DNA of 64,000 nt from Legionellaceae bacterium (lineage in GTDB: Bacteria; Pseudomonadota; Gammaproteobacteria; Legionellales; Legionellaceae), in assembly GCA_029210265.1 (NCBI GenBank), contig JARGNP010000001.1, positions 205,442-269,441 of the forward strand, in the 5' to 3' direction. A program made the position numbers and the translations under genes. Shown here piece after piece: positions 44,327-53,831 of this stretch. The first letter of the stretch is position 1. Each line of letters starts with the position of its first letter. Below the pieces are notes generated by a model, which was not told the origin of the DNA, searched no databases, and was given only the letters and a program-made list of their open reading frames with translations.

Positions 44327-45769
44327 ATGACGGGTGCATTAGATATTGCAAAAGAATTATTACTGAAACCCGCATCGTTGGATGAATCGAGTCTTGAGCG
44401 CTTGATGCATTCGTTTTTAAATAAAAAAATTGATGATGCTGATTTATATTTTCAAAGCGTTAATTACGAATCATGGTTTTTAGAAGATTCAGAAGTTAAA
44501 AGCGGAACGTATGCGATTGACCGTGGTGTAGGTATTCGTGCGGTGAGTGAAGAAAAAACAGGTTATGCCTATTGTGACGATATTGATCTTCCAGGCATGG
44601 AGCGCGCCGCACATGCTGCGCGATCGATTGCGTTAGCTGGAAGCGCACCAGCACAAGCTCTTAAGATTTCAAGCGCGCCTATTGCACGTTATGCGGGTTT
44701 AAATCCAATTGAAGGCATGACGAAGCAAGAAAAAATTGAATTACTGCAAGCCATTGATAAGGCAGCAAGAGCTGAAGATCCACGTGTGATCCAAGTCAAC
44801 GCCTCGCTTACCGGCGTGTATGAAGTGGTGTTGGTTGCAGGCATTCACGGGCAATATGTTGCTGATGTGCGACCGATGGTGAGTGTGCACGTCACGGTGA
44901 TTGTTGAAGAAAATGGGCGACGTGAATCAGCCCGAACCGGTGGCGGCGGGCGTTTAGGATACGCATTTTTTCTCGATCAATCACGTGCGGTGCATTATGC
45001 ACAAGAAGCTGTGCGAGAGGCCTTGGTTAATTTGCATGCAGATGCGGCGCCAGCTGGAACCATGCCCGTGATACTTGGCCCCGGTTGGCCCGGTGTGTTG
45101 CTACACGAAGCGGTCGGTCATGGTCTTGAGGGTGATTTTAATCGAAAAGGTTTATCCGCTTTTTCAGGGCGCATTGGCGAGCAAGTGGCCTCACGTGGTG
45201 TTACCGTGGTCGATGACGGTACGCTTGCTGATAGACGTGGTTCTTTGTCGGTTGATGATGAAGGAACACCGTCGCAATGCACCACCCTTATTCAAGATGG
45301 CGTGCTCGTAAATTATATGCAAGACAGGCTTAATGCACGTCTTATGGGCATGAATCCTACGGGTAATTGCCGACGCGAGTCCTATTCACATGTACCTATG
45401 CCACGCATGACGAATACGTATATGCTTGCAGGTGATTATCATCCTGATGAGATTATTCAGTCGGTAGATCGCGGGTTATACGCCGTTAATTTTTCAGGTG
45501 GGCAAGTGGATATTACCTCGGGCCAATTTGTATTTTCAGCTAGCGAAGCGTATTTGATTGAAAACGGTCGTGTCACGCGCCCCGTCAAAGGTGCAACGTT
45601 GATTGGTAATGGTCCAGATGTCATGAAAAAAATCAGTATGATAGGTAATGACTTAGCACTGGATCCTGGCATTGGTGTGTGCGGTAAAGATGGGCAATCG
45701 GTGCCGGTAGGGGTCGGCCAGCCTACGTTAAAAATTGATAGTCTGACCGTGGGGGGCACGCAGGCTTAA
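44327..45769 (+). CDS. tldD: Metalloprotease TldD (480 aa)
   Basis: The zinc site [11 protein letters not shown] (His260, Glu261, His264) is present and is characteristic of TldD, as is [11 protein letters not shown] before it. TldD forms a heterodimer with TldE/PmbA and degrades unfolded peptides, matures microcins and helps break down the CcdA antitoxin. TldE is not encoded in the window. GAGGAG lies just before the ATG. The gene and the nitrilase upstream form a pair. The convergent ETF-QO gene ends nine bases after the tldD stop. Confidence 0.95.
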   Translation: MTGALDIAKELLLKPASLDESSLERLMHSFLNKKIDDADLYFQSVNYESWFLEDSEVKSGTYAIDRGVGIRAVSEEKTGYAYCDDIDLPGMERAAHAARSIALAGSAPAQALKISSAPIARYAGLNPIEGMTKQEKIELLQAIDKAARAEDPRVIQVNASLTGVYEVVLVAGIHGQYVADVRPMVSVHVTVIVEENGRRESARTGGGGRLGYAFFLDQSRAVHYAQEAVREALVNLHADAAPAGTMPVILGPGWPGVLLHEAVGHGLEGDFNRKGLSAFSGRIGEQVASRGVTVVDDGTLADRRGSLSVDDEGTPSQCTTLIQDGVLVNYMQDRLNARLMGMNPTGNCRRESYSHVPMPRMTNTYMLAGDYHPDEIIQSVDRGLYAVNFSGGQVDITSGQFVFSASEAYLIENGRVTRPVKGATLIGNGPDVMKKISMIGNDLALDPGIGVCGKDGQSVPVGVGQPTLKIDSLTVGGTQA

Positions 45770-45777
45770 GCTTATAA

Positions 45778-47415
45778 TTACATATCGACATAATTAGGCC
45801 CACCACCACCTTCTGGAGCCGTCCAAACAATGTTTTGTTTGGGATCTTTGATATCGCAGGTTTTGCAGTGAATGCAGTTTGCGAAATTTACCCTTAAAGA
45901 CGGCCCGGTTTCTTTTTCAGTTATCTCATACACGGCTGCAGGGCAATATCTTGTTTCAGGTGAAGCATATTCAGCATAATTTGTTGTTATAGCAAGCTCA
46001 TAATTTTTTATGTGTAAATGCGATGGCTGATTTTCTTCATGATGCGTGTTGGTTAAATACACCGACGAAAGCCTATCAAACGTAAGTTTGTTATCGGGTT
46101 TTGGATAATTTATTTTTTGTGCTTTTTTGGCTTTTATTAGGCTTGTATGATCTGCGTGATGCTTAAGTGTCCACGGCGCGTGGCCACGTGTGATATAGGT
46201 CTCAAAAGCAGCATTGGCAAGCCCTGCAAATAATCCATACTTAAATGCCGGGCGAATATTACGCGCGGCATAAAGCTCTTTGGCAAGCCAGGATTGTTTA
46301 AACTGCTCGGGATAGCTTGTTATCTCAAGGCTGTTAGATGCTTTATCTTGCAATAATTCAGCGCAAGCATCGGCAGCAAGTATACCCGATTGAATGGCCG
46401 CATGAATGCCTTTAATTTTAGGTACGTTTAAGAAACCTGCGGCATCTCCAATTAATGCACCACCAGGAAACGTGAGTTTAGGCATGCTTTGCCAGCCACC
46501 TTCGTTTAGGGCACGTGCACCGTATGAAAGCCGTTCACCGTTTTGGAGTAAATCTCGAATAAAAGCATGCGTTTTAAAGCGCTGCATTTCTTCAAACGGG
46601 CTAAGCCAGGGGTTTTGGTAATCCAGGCCTATGACGAAACCAAGAGCAACTTGATTATCTTTCATATGATAAATAAACGAGCCTCCATAGGTTTTATTAT
46701 CAAGCGGCCAACCGACGGTATGTACGACTTCACCTAGGTTATGTTTTTCAGGTGTCACGCGCCATATTTCTTTGATGCCCAAACCGTAGGTTTGAGGTTG
46801 TACATCTTGCCGTAAGTTAAATTTATCCATAAGTTTTTGACTTAACTCACCACGACAACCTTCAGCAAACAGCGTTTGTTTTGCATATAAATACATGCCT
46901 GGTTGGTAGTTTGATGTTTTTTCGCCTACTTTATCTAATCCTACAGGGCCTGTAGATACGCCTTTAATTTCACCTTGCTCACCCATAAGCAACTCAGTTG
47001 CAGCAAATCCTGAGTAAATTTCGCAGCCTAAATCTTCGGCTTGTGTGGCTAAAAATCGACCTAGCTCACTCAAGCTAATGATACAATTATGCTTATTATG
47101 CATCTGTGGCGGTGTAGGCAGGCGATAGGCGCGTTTTGAGTTTAAAAAATAAAATTTATCGTTGGTAACAGGCGTTTGCAACGGCGCGTCCTGCCAGGTA
47201 TCTGGGAGCAATGTTTTTAAGCTTTTAGGATCGAGCACCGCGCCGGATAATAAGTGCGAACCGACTTGCGCGCCTTTTTCTAAGATACAAACGCTTAAGT
47301 CTTGATTATTTTGCTTGGCTTGTTGTTTTAAGCGAATCGCTGCGGCAAGCCCGGCAGGTCCAGCACCTACAATAAGCACATCATAGGTCATTGAGTTTTC
47401 TTCATCCTGTTCCAT
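45778..47415 (-). CDS. Electron-transfer-flavoprotein:ubiquinone oxidoreductase (545 aa)
   Basis: ETF-QO passes electrons from acyl-CoA dehydrogenases via ETF to ubiquinone. The FAD motif YDVLIVGAGPAGLAAAIRL starts the protein; GAVLDPKSL, GDAAGFLNVPKIKGIHAA and the C-terminal 4Fe-4S ligand region NCIHCKTCDIKDPKQNIVW (three Cys here, the fourth at TRYCPAAVY) are family marks. AAGGAT precedes the ATG at 47415. The presence of this gene suggests beta-oxidation or amino-acid catabolism feeding the respiratory chain. mfd lies just upstream on the same strand. Confidence 0.95.
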   Translation of the reverse strand: MEQDEENSMTYDVLIVGAGPAGLAAAIRLKQQAKQNNQDLSVCILEKGAQVGSHLLSGAVLDPKSLKTLLPDTWQDAPLQTPVTNDKFYFLNSKRAYRLPTPPQMHNKHNCIISLSELGRFLATQAEDLGCEIYSGFAATELLMGEQGEIKGVSTGPVGLDKVGEKTSNYQPGMYLYAKQTLFAEGCRGELSQKLMDKFNLRQDVQPQTYGLGIKEIWRVTPEKHNLGEVVHTVGWPLDNKTYGGSFIYHMKDNQVALGFVIGLDYQNPWLSPFEEMQRFKTHAFIRDLLQNGERLSYGARALNEGGWQSMPKLTFPGGALIGDAAGFLNVPKIKGIHAAIQSGILAADACAELLQDKASNSLEITSYPEQFKQSWLAKELYAARNIRPAFKYGLFAGLANAAFETYITRGHAPWTLKHHADHTSLIKAKKAQKINYPKPDNKLTFDRLSSVYLTNTHHEENQPSHLHIKNYELAITTNYAEYASPETRYCPAAVYEITEKETGPSLRVNFANCIHCKTCDIKDPKQNIVWTAPEGGGGPNYVDM

Positions 47416-47439
47416 GCGTTAAATCCTTTTTTTTATTAA

Positions 47440-50400
47440 TTACGTAAGCCTTAATAACAGCGCTTTAATCTCATCTATACGAGCTTCAGCTGTTTGTTTG
47501 TTAAAACTATATTTAAGTTTGTTGGGGCCATCCAATTGATGTTGTTTGTATTCCGTTTGAATAAGTTTAATTAATTTGGCTGAATCAATTTTAGGCGTAG
47601 CATTAAACTCAATACGTGCATGTTCTGTTGATGCTGTTATGCGCAACACACCAAGTTTTCCAGCTAAGTCTCTAAGATGCGTGATTGCAAATAAATGCTT
47701 CACGGGCTCGGGGAGTAAACCAAAGCGATCAATAAACTCAACTTGCAGCTCACGCAAAGCTTCGGTATCTTTTGCATGTGTGATGCGTTTATAGAGCGTT
47801 AAACGCGTGTGAATATCACCGACGTAATCTTCAGGAATAATCGCACTGATACGCAGTTCGATTTCAGGGCCTTTGGGGGCTGCGGCATTAAGCTCAGGAA
47901 TTTTTCCTGATTTAAGAGCGTCTACAGCACGCTCAAGCATTTCCATGTATAAATTAAATCCAATGGCATGCATGTTGCCGCTTTGTTCATCGCCCAAGAG
48001 CTCACCTGCACCTCGAATTTCAAGATCGTGTGTTGCAAGTAAAAAGCCTGCGCCTAAGGCTTCAAAAGACGTGATGGCTTCTAGACGTTTTTTAGCGTCA
48101 GGTGTGAGTAAATCATCTTTGGGTGTGAGCAAATAAGCGTAAGCTTGATGATGTGAACGTCCTACACGGCCTCGGAGCTGATGGAGTTGAGCTAGACCAA
48201 AATGATCCGCTTTATCAATCAGAATTGTATTCGCTGTGGGGATATCAATACCTGTTTCAATAATCGTCGTGCAAACTAAGACGTTAAAGCGATGATGATA
48301 AAAATCAGACATCACACGTTCAAGCTCACGTTCGCGCATTTGACCATGTGCAAGTTGAACTTTGGCTTCAGGTACTAATTTTTGAAGTTCTTCGGCAATT
48401 CGAGCAATCGTTTGTACGTTATTATGTAAGAAAAACACTTGGCCGCCACGTAATATTTCACGCAGCATGGCCTCGCGAATCACGGTGTTATTTTTTTCTT
48501 GCCAAAATGTTTTAATCGAAAGGCGCTTGGCCGGTGGCGTTGCGATAAGAGAGATATCACGAATACCGGCCATGGCCATATTCAACGTCCGTGGGATAGG
48601 GGTTGCTGTCATCGACAAAATATCCACGTGCGCGCGTAGTGACTTGATTTGCTCTTTTTGTTTAACGCCAAAACGATGTTCTTCATCAATAATTAACAAA
48701 CCTAAATCATCAAAACCAATGCCTTTTTGTAAGAGCTTGTGTGTGCCTATGACTAAATCAAGTTTGCCTTGTTTGAGTTTCTCTATGGTGGATGCGGCTT
48801 CTTTGGTTGTTTTAAACCGTGAGAGCAGCTCGAGTGTGACTGGAAACTCAGAAAAACGATCACGAAACGTTTCAAAATGTTGGCCTGCAAGTAAGGTCGT
48901 TGGCGCAAGTACACAGACTTGTTTACCACCTTGGATGGCCATAAACGCTGCTCGCATCGCCACTTCTGTTTTACCAAACCCAACATCACCGCAAATAAGC
49001 CGGTCCATGGGCTTATCAGCACCCATATCAGCTATGATCGCTTGAATAGCTGATATTTGATCGGTTGTTTCGTCAAACGGAAAGCCTGCAGAAAATTGCT
49101 GGTATTCGTGTTGATCGTATTGATGAGCATGGCCTTTGCTTGCCGCGCGTTTAGCATGAATTTCGAGTAGCTCAACGGCAACGTCGTTAATTTTATCAGC
49201 GGCTTTTTTACGTTCTTTTTGCCATTGGTCAGAACCTAGGCGATGCAATGGCGCGTGATCGCTATCAGCTCCGGTGTAACGACTTAAGACATGTAAAGCG
49301 GTGACTGGGACGTATATTTTATCGTCGTTAGCATACGATAAAATAATAAACTCGCTTACAACACCTTGGTTTTCGATGGTTTGAAGTCCAAGATAACGAC
49401 CCACACCAAATTCAAGATGCACGAGGGGCGCACCCACGCGAAGCTCAGCTAAATCCCGAATCATGACATTGGGATCTACCGTTCGGGTGTTTTTGGCTCG
49501 TTGCTGCGGTGTGATTTGATCAGAAAATAGTTGAGACTCGGTGATAATAGAGAGCGCATGTTTTGGTAGTTCAGTACCGTGATAAAACGGCCCGACGATT
49601 ATGCCAAGCGGTGTGTCTGCTTCAAAAAACGCCGCCCAAGAAGTATAGCTTATAGGGTAAATTTCTTCTGTTTTGAGTAAATCTAAAAGTGCTTCACGTC
49701 GTCCCGTACTTTCAACCATGAAGAGCACACGGTTCTTGGTGTTGTCTAAATACGTACGCAAGTGCGTAAGAGGCTTATCGAGTTTTCTATCAACAGGAAT
49801 TTTAGGTGCTTGCTGTGTTTCAAAATTCAGATGACTTGTTTTCGTCGACAGGGCTGCGTGCTGCACGCGAATAGGATTGAAAGGCTTGATATGGGTTAAT
49901 AATTCAACGGAGTTTAAAAAACAGGCTTTGGGTTGGAGTGGCGGGCGTGTTGGGTCAAATTCACGCTGGGTGTAACGTGAGTTCACGTCATCCCAAAATT
50001 GTTCTGCGTGTGATTGAACTGACTCGATGAGTGCGATATGCGCATTCTCAGGTAAATAGTCAAAAATTGTCGCAGTTTTTTCAAAAAAGAGCGGTAAATA
50101 ATATTCGATGCCGTGCGGAAATTCGCCGTTACTGACCGACTCGTAAATATTGCATAAGCTTGGATTGCCAGAAAATGCCTCGCGAAAAGCGCGTCTAAAT
50201 TGCGAAATGCCGGCTTCACTGACTGGGCACTCACGGGCAGGCAAAATACGAACTTGTGCTAATTTTTCAATCGTACGTTGTGTTTCAGGATCAAAGCGTC
50301 GAATGCTCTCAATGGAATCATCAAAGCGCTCAATACGAAACGGTTTGTTACTTCCCATAGGAAAGAGATCTAAAATACCACCACGTACCGCAAATTCACC

Positions 50401-50886
50401 GTGTTCAAGTACGTTATTGACTGCTCGATAACCGGCACTAATTAAACTTTGTCTAAAAGATTCGAGATCAAATTTTTGATTTTCTTGGAGTACAAGCGCA
50501 TGACTGTTTAAAAACTCAGGCGGGCACAAGCGATGCATGAGCGTGCTGGCCGAGGCAATCATAATTAAATCATGCCCAAGCTGTATTTGGCTTAGTGCGA
50601 ACAGCCTATCTGAAATAATATCTTGATGAGGCGAAAATTGATCATAAGGTAGAGTCTCCCAGTCAGGGAAGAGTAAGATATCCTGCTGAGTATTATTATT
50701 TTTTAATAAAAACTGTAAATCATCACGTAATTCAGAGGCTGTGAGATGGTTTGGCGTGATGAGTATTTTGATACCCGATTGTTTTTGACACCATTCGGCT
50801 AATGCGATTGCTAAAGCTGGGCCATGAAGTTGCCCCCAACGTGTTTGGGGAGGGATGACATCAGGAAGTAGCGTAATAGAGTTCAT
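47440..50886 (-). CDS. mfd: Transcription-repair coupling factor Mfd (1,148 aa)
   Basis: Mfd removes RNA polymerase stalled at DNA damage and recruits UvrAB. Domains in order: UvrB-like N-terminal module (about 1-330), RNA-polymerase-interaction domain (LVHLEFGVGRYLGLQTIENQ, about 485-560), helicase with Walker A CGDVGFGKTEVAMRAAF, DEEHRFGVKQKE, SMTATPIPRTL, and the motif VI region QLRGRVGRSHHQAYAYLL, and C-terminal regulatory domain. Length is normal (E. coli 1,148). It appears to be alone or co-transcribed with ETF-QO downstream (24-base gap). Confidence 0.97.
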   Translation of the reverse strand: MNSITLLPDVIPPQTRWGQLHGPALAIALAEWCQKQSGIKILITPNHLTASELRDDLQFLLKNNNTQQDILLFPDWETLPYDQFSPHQDIISDRLFALSQIQLGHDLIMIASASTLMHRLCPPEFLNSHALVLQENQKFDLESFRQSLISAGYRAVNNVLEHGEFAVRGGILDLFPMGSNKPFRIERFDDSIESIRRFDPETQRTIEKLAQVRILPARECPVSEAGISQFRRAFREAFSGNPSLCNIYESVSNGEFPHGIEYYLPLFFEKTATIFDYLPENAHIALIESVQSHAEQFWDDVNSRYTQREFDPTRPPLQPKACFLNSVELLTHIKPFNPIRVQHAALSTKTSHLNFETQQAPKIPVDRKLDKPLTHLRTYLDNTKNRVLFMVESTGRREALLDLLKTEEIYPISYTSWAAFFEADTPLGIIVGPFYHGTELPKHALSIITESQLFSDQITPQQRAKNTRTVDPNVMIRDLAELRVGAPLVHLEFGVGRYLGLQTIENQGVVSEFIILSYANDDKIYVPVTALHVLSRYTGADSDHAPLHRLGSDQWQKERKKAADKINDVAVELLEIHAKRAASKGHAHQYDQHEYQQFSAGFPFDETTDQISAIQAIIADMGADKPMDRLICGDVGFGKTEVAMRAAFMAIQGGKQVCVLAPTTLLAGQHFETFRDRFSEFPVTLELLSRFKTTKEAASTIEKLKQGKLDLVIGTHKLLQKGIGFDDLGLLIIDEEHRFGVKQKEQIKSLRAHVDILSMTATPIPRTLNMAMAGIRDISLIATPPAKRLSIKTFWQEKNNTVIREAMLREILRGGQVFFLHNNVQTIARIAEELQKLVPEAKVQLAHGQMRERELERVMSDFYHHRFNVLVCTTIIETGIDIPTANTILIDKADHFGLAQLHQLRGRVGRSHHQAYAYLLTPKDDLLTPDAKKRLEAITSFEALGAGFLLATHDLEIRGAGELLGDEQSGNMHAIGFNLYMEMLERAVDALKSGKIPELNAAAPKGPEIELRISAIIPEDYVGDIHTRLTLYKRITHAKDTEALRELQVEFIDRFGLLPEPVKHLFAITHLRDLAGKLGVLRITASTEHARIEFNATPKIDSAKLIKLIQTEYKQHQLDGPNKLKYSFNKQTAEARIDEIKALLLRLT

Positions 50887-50974
50887 AAGTGCTTTTTTAT
50901 ATTAAGGCTAAAACAATAAGCAAGCCAGTATACAGCACGGGAAGTATGGAAAATAGATTGGTAGATCATTGCAG

Positions 50975-51003
50975 TTGTGTGATTTTTAATTTTAATGTAA
51001 AAT
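50975..51003 (+). promoter_or_regulatory. Predicted promoter of the 51035 gene
   Basis: TTGTGT (50975-50980) and TAAAAT (50998-51003) are 17 bases apart, 32 bases before the ATG. The spacer contains TTAATTTTAA, two TTAA tetramers two bases apart, slightly reminiscent of PmrA-type tandem boxes upstream of Legionella and Coxiella effector genes, but too short and AT-rich to call. Confidence 0.4.
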
Positions 51004-51034
51004 ATTTTATCTTTCACTTTGTTTTGGTGGTTAC

Positions 51035-51802
51035 ATGGATGCAAGCTATTTAGAAGATGCTTTTTTCTCTTTTATCGATTGGTGCTCCGCTGAGGCTGAT
51101 GTTGCAAGCGTAGGCTCTTCAGAAGAAAGTTCTGTATCTATCAAAGATCAAGTTATTAGAGAGCATTTAATCGGTGATTGGCAAGATGTTCAAACTGAAC
51201 TAAAGGGGTTAAAAGCTGAAATAAGTGTGCGTCAAGCAAGGCTTTCAAAATATGTCGTGGGTGTTGATGATAAACATATGCTCAATGCCATCTGTGAAAC
51301 GACTTCTCAGTCTTTTTCTTTTTTACTTGATGATAAAGATGAGAACCCTGGCTTTAAAAAAGGTCTTGATCATGCAGCGCTTGAAGAAAGAATTAAGACA
51401 GGCACAGATAATTTACAGCATGTGGAGGGTCTTCAGGTTGAAGGTTCAGGTGGAGTAGGGCCTGAAGAAAATATAAGATTATATCAGCTAGCTTATTACT
51501 TAATTCATACGACTCGAGATCTTTTAGATGTCATGACATGTTTGTGTGGCTACCAAAGTAAAAAAAATAGCCTTGCAGAGAGCTTTATGCATCGCCCATT
51601 CTTTTTTCAAACTCCCTGTTCGCCTCAAGAAATAATTGATATTCGAAAGGCGCGTGATGATCTCAAAGAGGTTATTGAGCAGGTTAATCAAAAGCAAGAC
51701 GCTCTAAATCGCGCGTTGCATCCGGAGGTCTATGTCGGCGATGACTCTGGCTCCATTTATTCAGATGATAGCTTTACTCGAACAACTTCGTTCGGCTGCT
51801 AG
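51035..51802 (+). CDS. Unknown helical protein (255 aa), Ser/Asp-rich tail
   Basis: No signal peptide or membrane helix. The body (about residues 40-225) is helical with a coiled segment near the end (IDIRKARDDLKEVIEQVNQKQDALNRAL). The tail GDDSGSIYSDDSFTRTTSFGC is acidic and Ser/Thr-rich. The gene is single, with its own promoter and a GGTGG ribosome-binding site. The next gene 126 bases away has its own promoter too. I recognise no family. The acidic, small-residue tail is of the sort reported for Dot/Icm-type effectors, but no decisive signal is present. Confidence 0.6.
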   Translation: MDASYLEDAFFSFIDWCSAEADVASVGSSEESSVSIKDQVIREHLIGDWQDVQTELKGLKAEISVRQARLSKYVVGVDDKHMLNAICETTSQSFSFLLDDKDENPGFKKGLDHAALEERIKTGTDNLQHVEGLQVEGSGGVGPEENIRLYQLAYYLIHTTRDLLDVMTCLCGYQSKKNSLAESFMHRPFFFQTPCSPQEIIDIRKARDDLKEVIEQVNQKQDALNRALHPEVYVGDDSGSIYSDDSFTRTTSFGC

Positions 51803-51846
51803 GATAGGCCGTCTTTAGGGCTGAAAACCTAAAAAGCACAGACTGG

Positions 51847-51875
51847 TTGAACTTTAGCTTATTATTGTGTATCAT
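51847..51875 (+). promoter_or_regulatory. Predicted sigma-70 promoter of the 51929 gene
   Basis: TTGAAC (51847-51852) and TATCAT (51870-51875) are separated by exactly 17 bases. The start codon is 53 bases further on, behind a strong GGAGGG ribosome-binding site. Confidence 0.5.
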
Positions 51876-51928
51876 AACAACCCCATGTGGTTAAATTTCC
51901 GCCATGAAGTTTCTTTTGGAGGGCTGTT

Positions 51929-52777
51929 ATGAATAATATAGATAAGAGAACAAATAAATTGAATGCGTTAAAACAAACATTGGATTCATCTGATGTTAAT
52001 CTTCAAGAATTACAAAAAGAAGTTGCTAGATTGCAAAATCTGGCCGCTTTATTTAAAAGACCAGGTAAAAAAGATCAAGCTTATATAGAAGATCTTAAAC
52101 AATTCGCTGGGCGTCTAAATGAAGCGATTTTGGTTGCGGATATTGAAAGTACTGCAAGCACAGTGGCTAATAGTGTTGTAGCACCTAAAGTTGAAACGGC
52201 AGAAGTGCGTGAATCAATGAATTCTATTTTAGAGCAAGTTGTATTAAGGGAAGCGGTTACACAGGTTGCGAGCACATTGGCTGATAACCTTCCAATTAGT
52301 GGAGTGAAATCGTTAGAAGAACGTCAATCTCAGAATGTTGTCTCAACACAACCAGTTTCTGAAGTAAGCAGCACAAATCTAACTACTAATGTGGATGTAA
52401 AGCCTAGTTCAACGTCTTTACCGCCCGCCCCTCTACCTTCGCCGGAATTGTATAATCAGTGGTTTAGTAGTAGTAAATCAGATACTGAATTTAGCGATTT
52501 AGGTTTAGATAATAGATCAGGTACCTTAGCAGTCCAAGAAGATCCAACGACGTACTTCGAGACTATTAAAAATGTTTTTTATGAGTTATACCAAAGTTTT
52601 TGGGAATTAATGGATTATTTGACGCCTACTTGTTTTAAATCAGTAGAACAAAAAACTGAAGAGAATTCAGCCCTTAGGAATTATTCGATTCTGTCTTCAA
52701 GTTCTTCAAGTACATCAGGTGCTGTAGATAATAATGGGGCATTTCGTTTGGTGCCTCTCACGGAAGATATGCCGTGA
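51929..52777 (+). CDS. Unknown protein, coiled-coil N-terminus and Ser-rich C-terminus (282 aa)
   Basis: The first 55 residues (NKLNALKQTLDSSDVNLQEL, QKEVARLQNLAALF) form a probable coiled coil. A middle region is Val/Ser/Thr-rich and probably disordered (STQPVSEVSSTNLTTNV, SSTSLPPAPLPSPE). Residues about 215-240 contain an aromatic-rich helix (YFETIKNVFYELYQSFWELMDYL), then a Ser tract SSSSSST near the end. There is no signal peptide. A strong terminator at 52812 ends the unit. No family is recognised; it and the gene before it are plausible host-directed proteins. Confidence 0.6.
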   Translation: MNNIDKRTNKLNALKQTLDSSDVNLQELQKEVARLQNLAALFKRPGKKDQAYIEDLKQFAGRLNEAILVADIESTASTVANSVVAPKVETAEVRESMNSILEQVVLREAVTQVASTLADNLPISGVKSLEERQSQNVVSTQPVSEVSSTNLTTNVDVKPSSTSLPPAPLPSPELYNQWFSSSKSDTEFSDLGLDNRSGTLAVQEDPTTYFETIKNVFYELYQSFWELMDYLTPTCFKSVEQKTEENSALRNYSILSSSSSSTSGAVDNNGAFRLVPLTEDMP

Positions 52778-52810
52778 TCTGATAAAATTAAAGTAACTTA
52801 AGAGTATATA

Positions 52811-52834
52811 AAAAAAGCCCTTCGGGGCTTTTTT
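52811..52834. terminator. Bidirectional intrinsic terminator
   Basis: AAAAAGCCC, loop TTCG, GGGCTTTTTT: a GC stem closed by a stable tetraloop, with an A-run before and a U-run after, so it serves both the 51929 gene (plus) and the convergent permease gene (minus). Confidence 0.9.
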
Positions 52835-52853
52835 ATTATGCATAAATTATTAA

Positions 52854-53747
52854 TTAATAAGCAGGTAATGCTTTGGTTTTTGCTTTAGCTTGAAGGTAAG
52901 TGCGGGTAATGGTGTAAACGTTGTAGACCATCACAGTTAAGAGTAGCAAGTGTAGAGATTTTGCGTTCAGATGGCTCACAATAGGTAAACCAAGTAATAC
53001 GCCGATGCAGCCAAAGAAGCTCATAAAAAAAGCTTTTTTAAGCGGAATTTTATTTTGTTTTAGAAAAATATACGTAATCATAGGCTGTTGCATAGCACCT
53101 GCGGTTGCCATGATAGGGAAGGCGACAACAGGGGATATGTTCATTAGGAATAAAACCCCTTGGACCATTGCAAACATACCGATGCCAATGGATGTTAGAG
53201 AACCGCATAGAATCATGGCGATAAAGCCAAAAACAAGCTGCCATGAGTGCAGGGCGGTGACATCGCCTGCGCGAGGCAAATATCCGAGTTGATCGCAGGT
53301 TAATAGAGCGATGATAGCCGTAAAGCAAGCTATCATGCTGAGCCGGATGTTTTGTTGGTTTAAGCGTGTAATCACATACCCACCTAAGACACCCCCGATA
53401 CACGCACCAATGACTAACGTAAGTAATGTAGTCAAATCAACTTGAATAAGTTTCATAAAAAATATAGAGGCAAGGGTGGCTGGTATAAGCTGAACACCGT
53501 TGTTGATGGCGGGAAGCTCTTTATCTTCAAAGGTTCCGAATGTTTTTGCCATGGCAATAAGCACAACAAAGCTACCAATGCCTAACGTGTCGGAAATATA
53601 GGCCAGTAGGCCGGTGATAGCGAGTTTAAATTTTTCAGAGCGTGGGATAGATGGGCTCGCTGGTTCTTGATTAAATTTATAAAGCATAGCAAGTACACAT
53701 GCGCCAGATAAAAATATAATCGTGAGCATGATGAGTTTAATAGCCAT
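52854..53747 (-). CDS. TauE/SafE-family permease (297 aa)
   Basis: About eight hydrophobic helices in two related halves, with GLLAYISDTLGIGSFVVLIAMAK in the first and ILCGSLTSIGIGMFAMVQGVLF in the second. The small-residue, G-rich motifs match the sulfite exporter TauE/SafE (DUF81) family of anion permeases. The start at 53747 (AGGAT upstream) is preferred over 53774. The substrate cannot be told; family members export sulfite, sulfoacetate or similar anions. Confidence 0.85.
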   Translation of the reverse strand: MAIKLIMLTIIFLSGACVLAMLYKFNQEPASPSIPRSEKFKLAITGLLAYISDTLGIGSFVVLIAMAKTFGTFEDKELPAINNGVQLIPATLASIFFMKLIQVDLTTLLTLVIGACIGGVLGGYVITRLNQQNIRLSMIACFTAIIALLTCDQLGYLPRAGDVTALHSWQLVFGFIAMILCGSLTSIGIGMFAMVQGVLFLMNISPVVAFPIMATAGAMQQPMITYIFLKQNKIPLKKAFFMSFFGCIGVLLGLPIVSHLNAKSLHLLLLTVMVYNVYTITRTYLQAKAKTKALPAY

Positions 53748-53831
53748 CGAACATCCTGCGTAAAATAATAGCACATAAGGATAAGGCTTGTTAATATACA
53801 GTTGGATATGATTTGCGTCAAGTTTTTTGTT

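Noticed and set aside
48467-49045. 192-codon plus-strand frame opposite mfd
   Set aside because: Low-complexity, Ser-rich antisense frame over the well-conserved Mfd helicase domain; no start signal.
50981-50997. PmrA binding box upstream of 51035
   Set aside because: TTAATTTTAA is only loosely similar and arises easily in AT-rich spacers; not strong enough to report as a site.
51806-51840. Terminator after 51802
   Set aside because: TTTAGG/CCTAAA can pair, but the stem is short and there is no U-tract.
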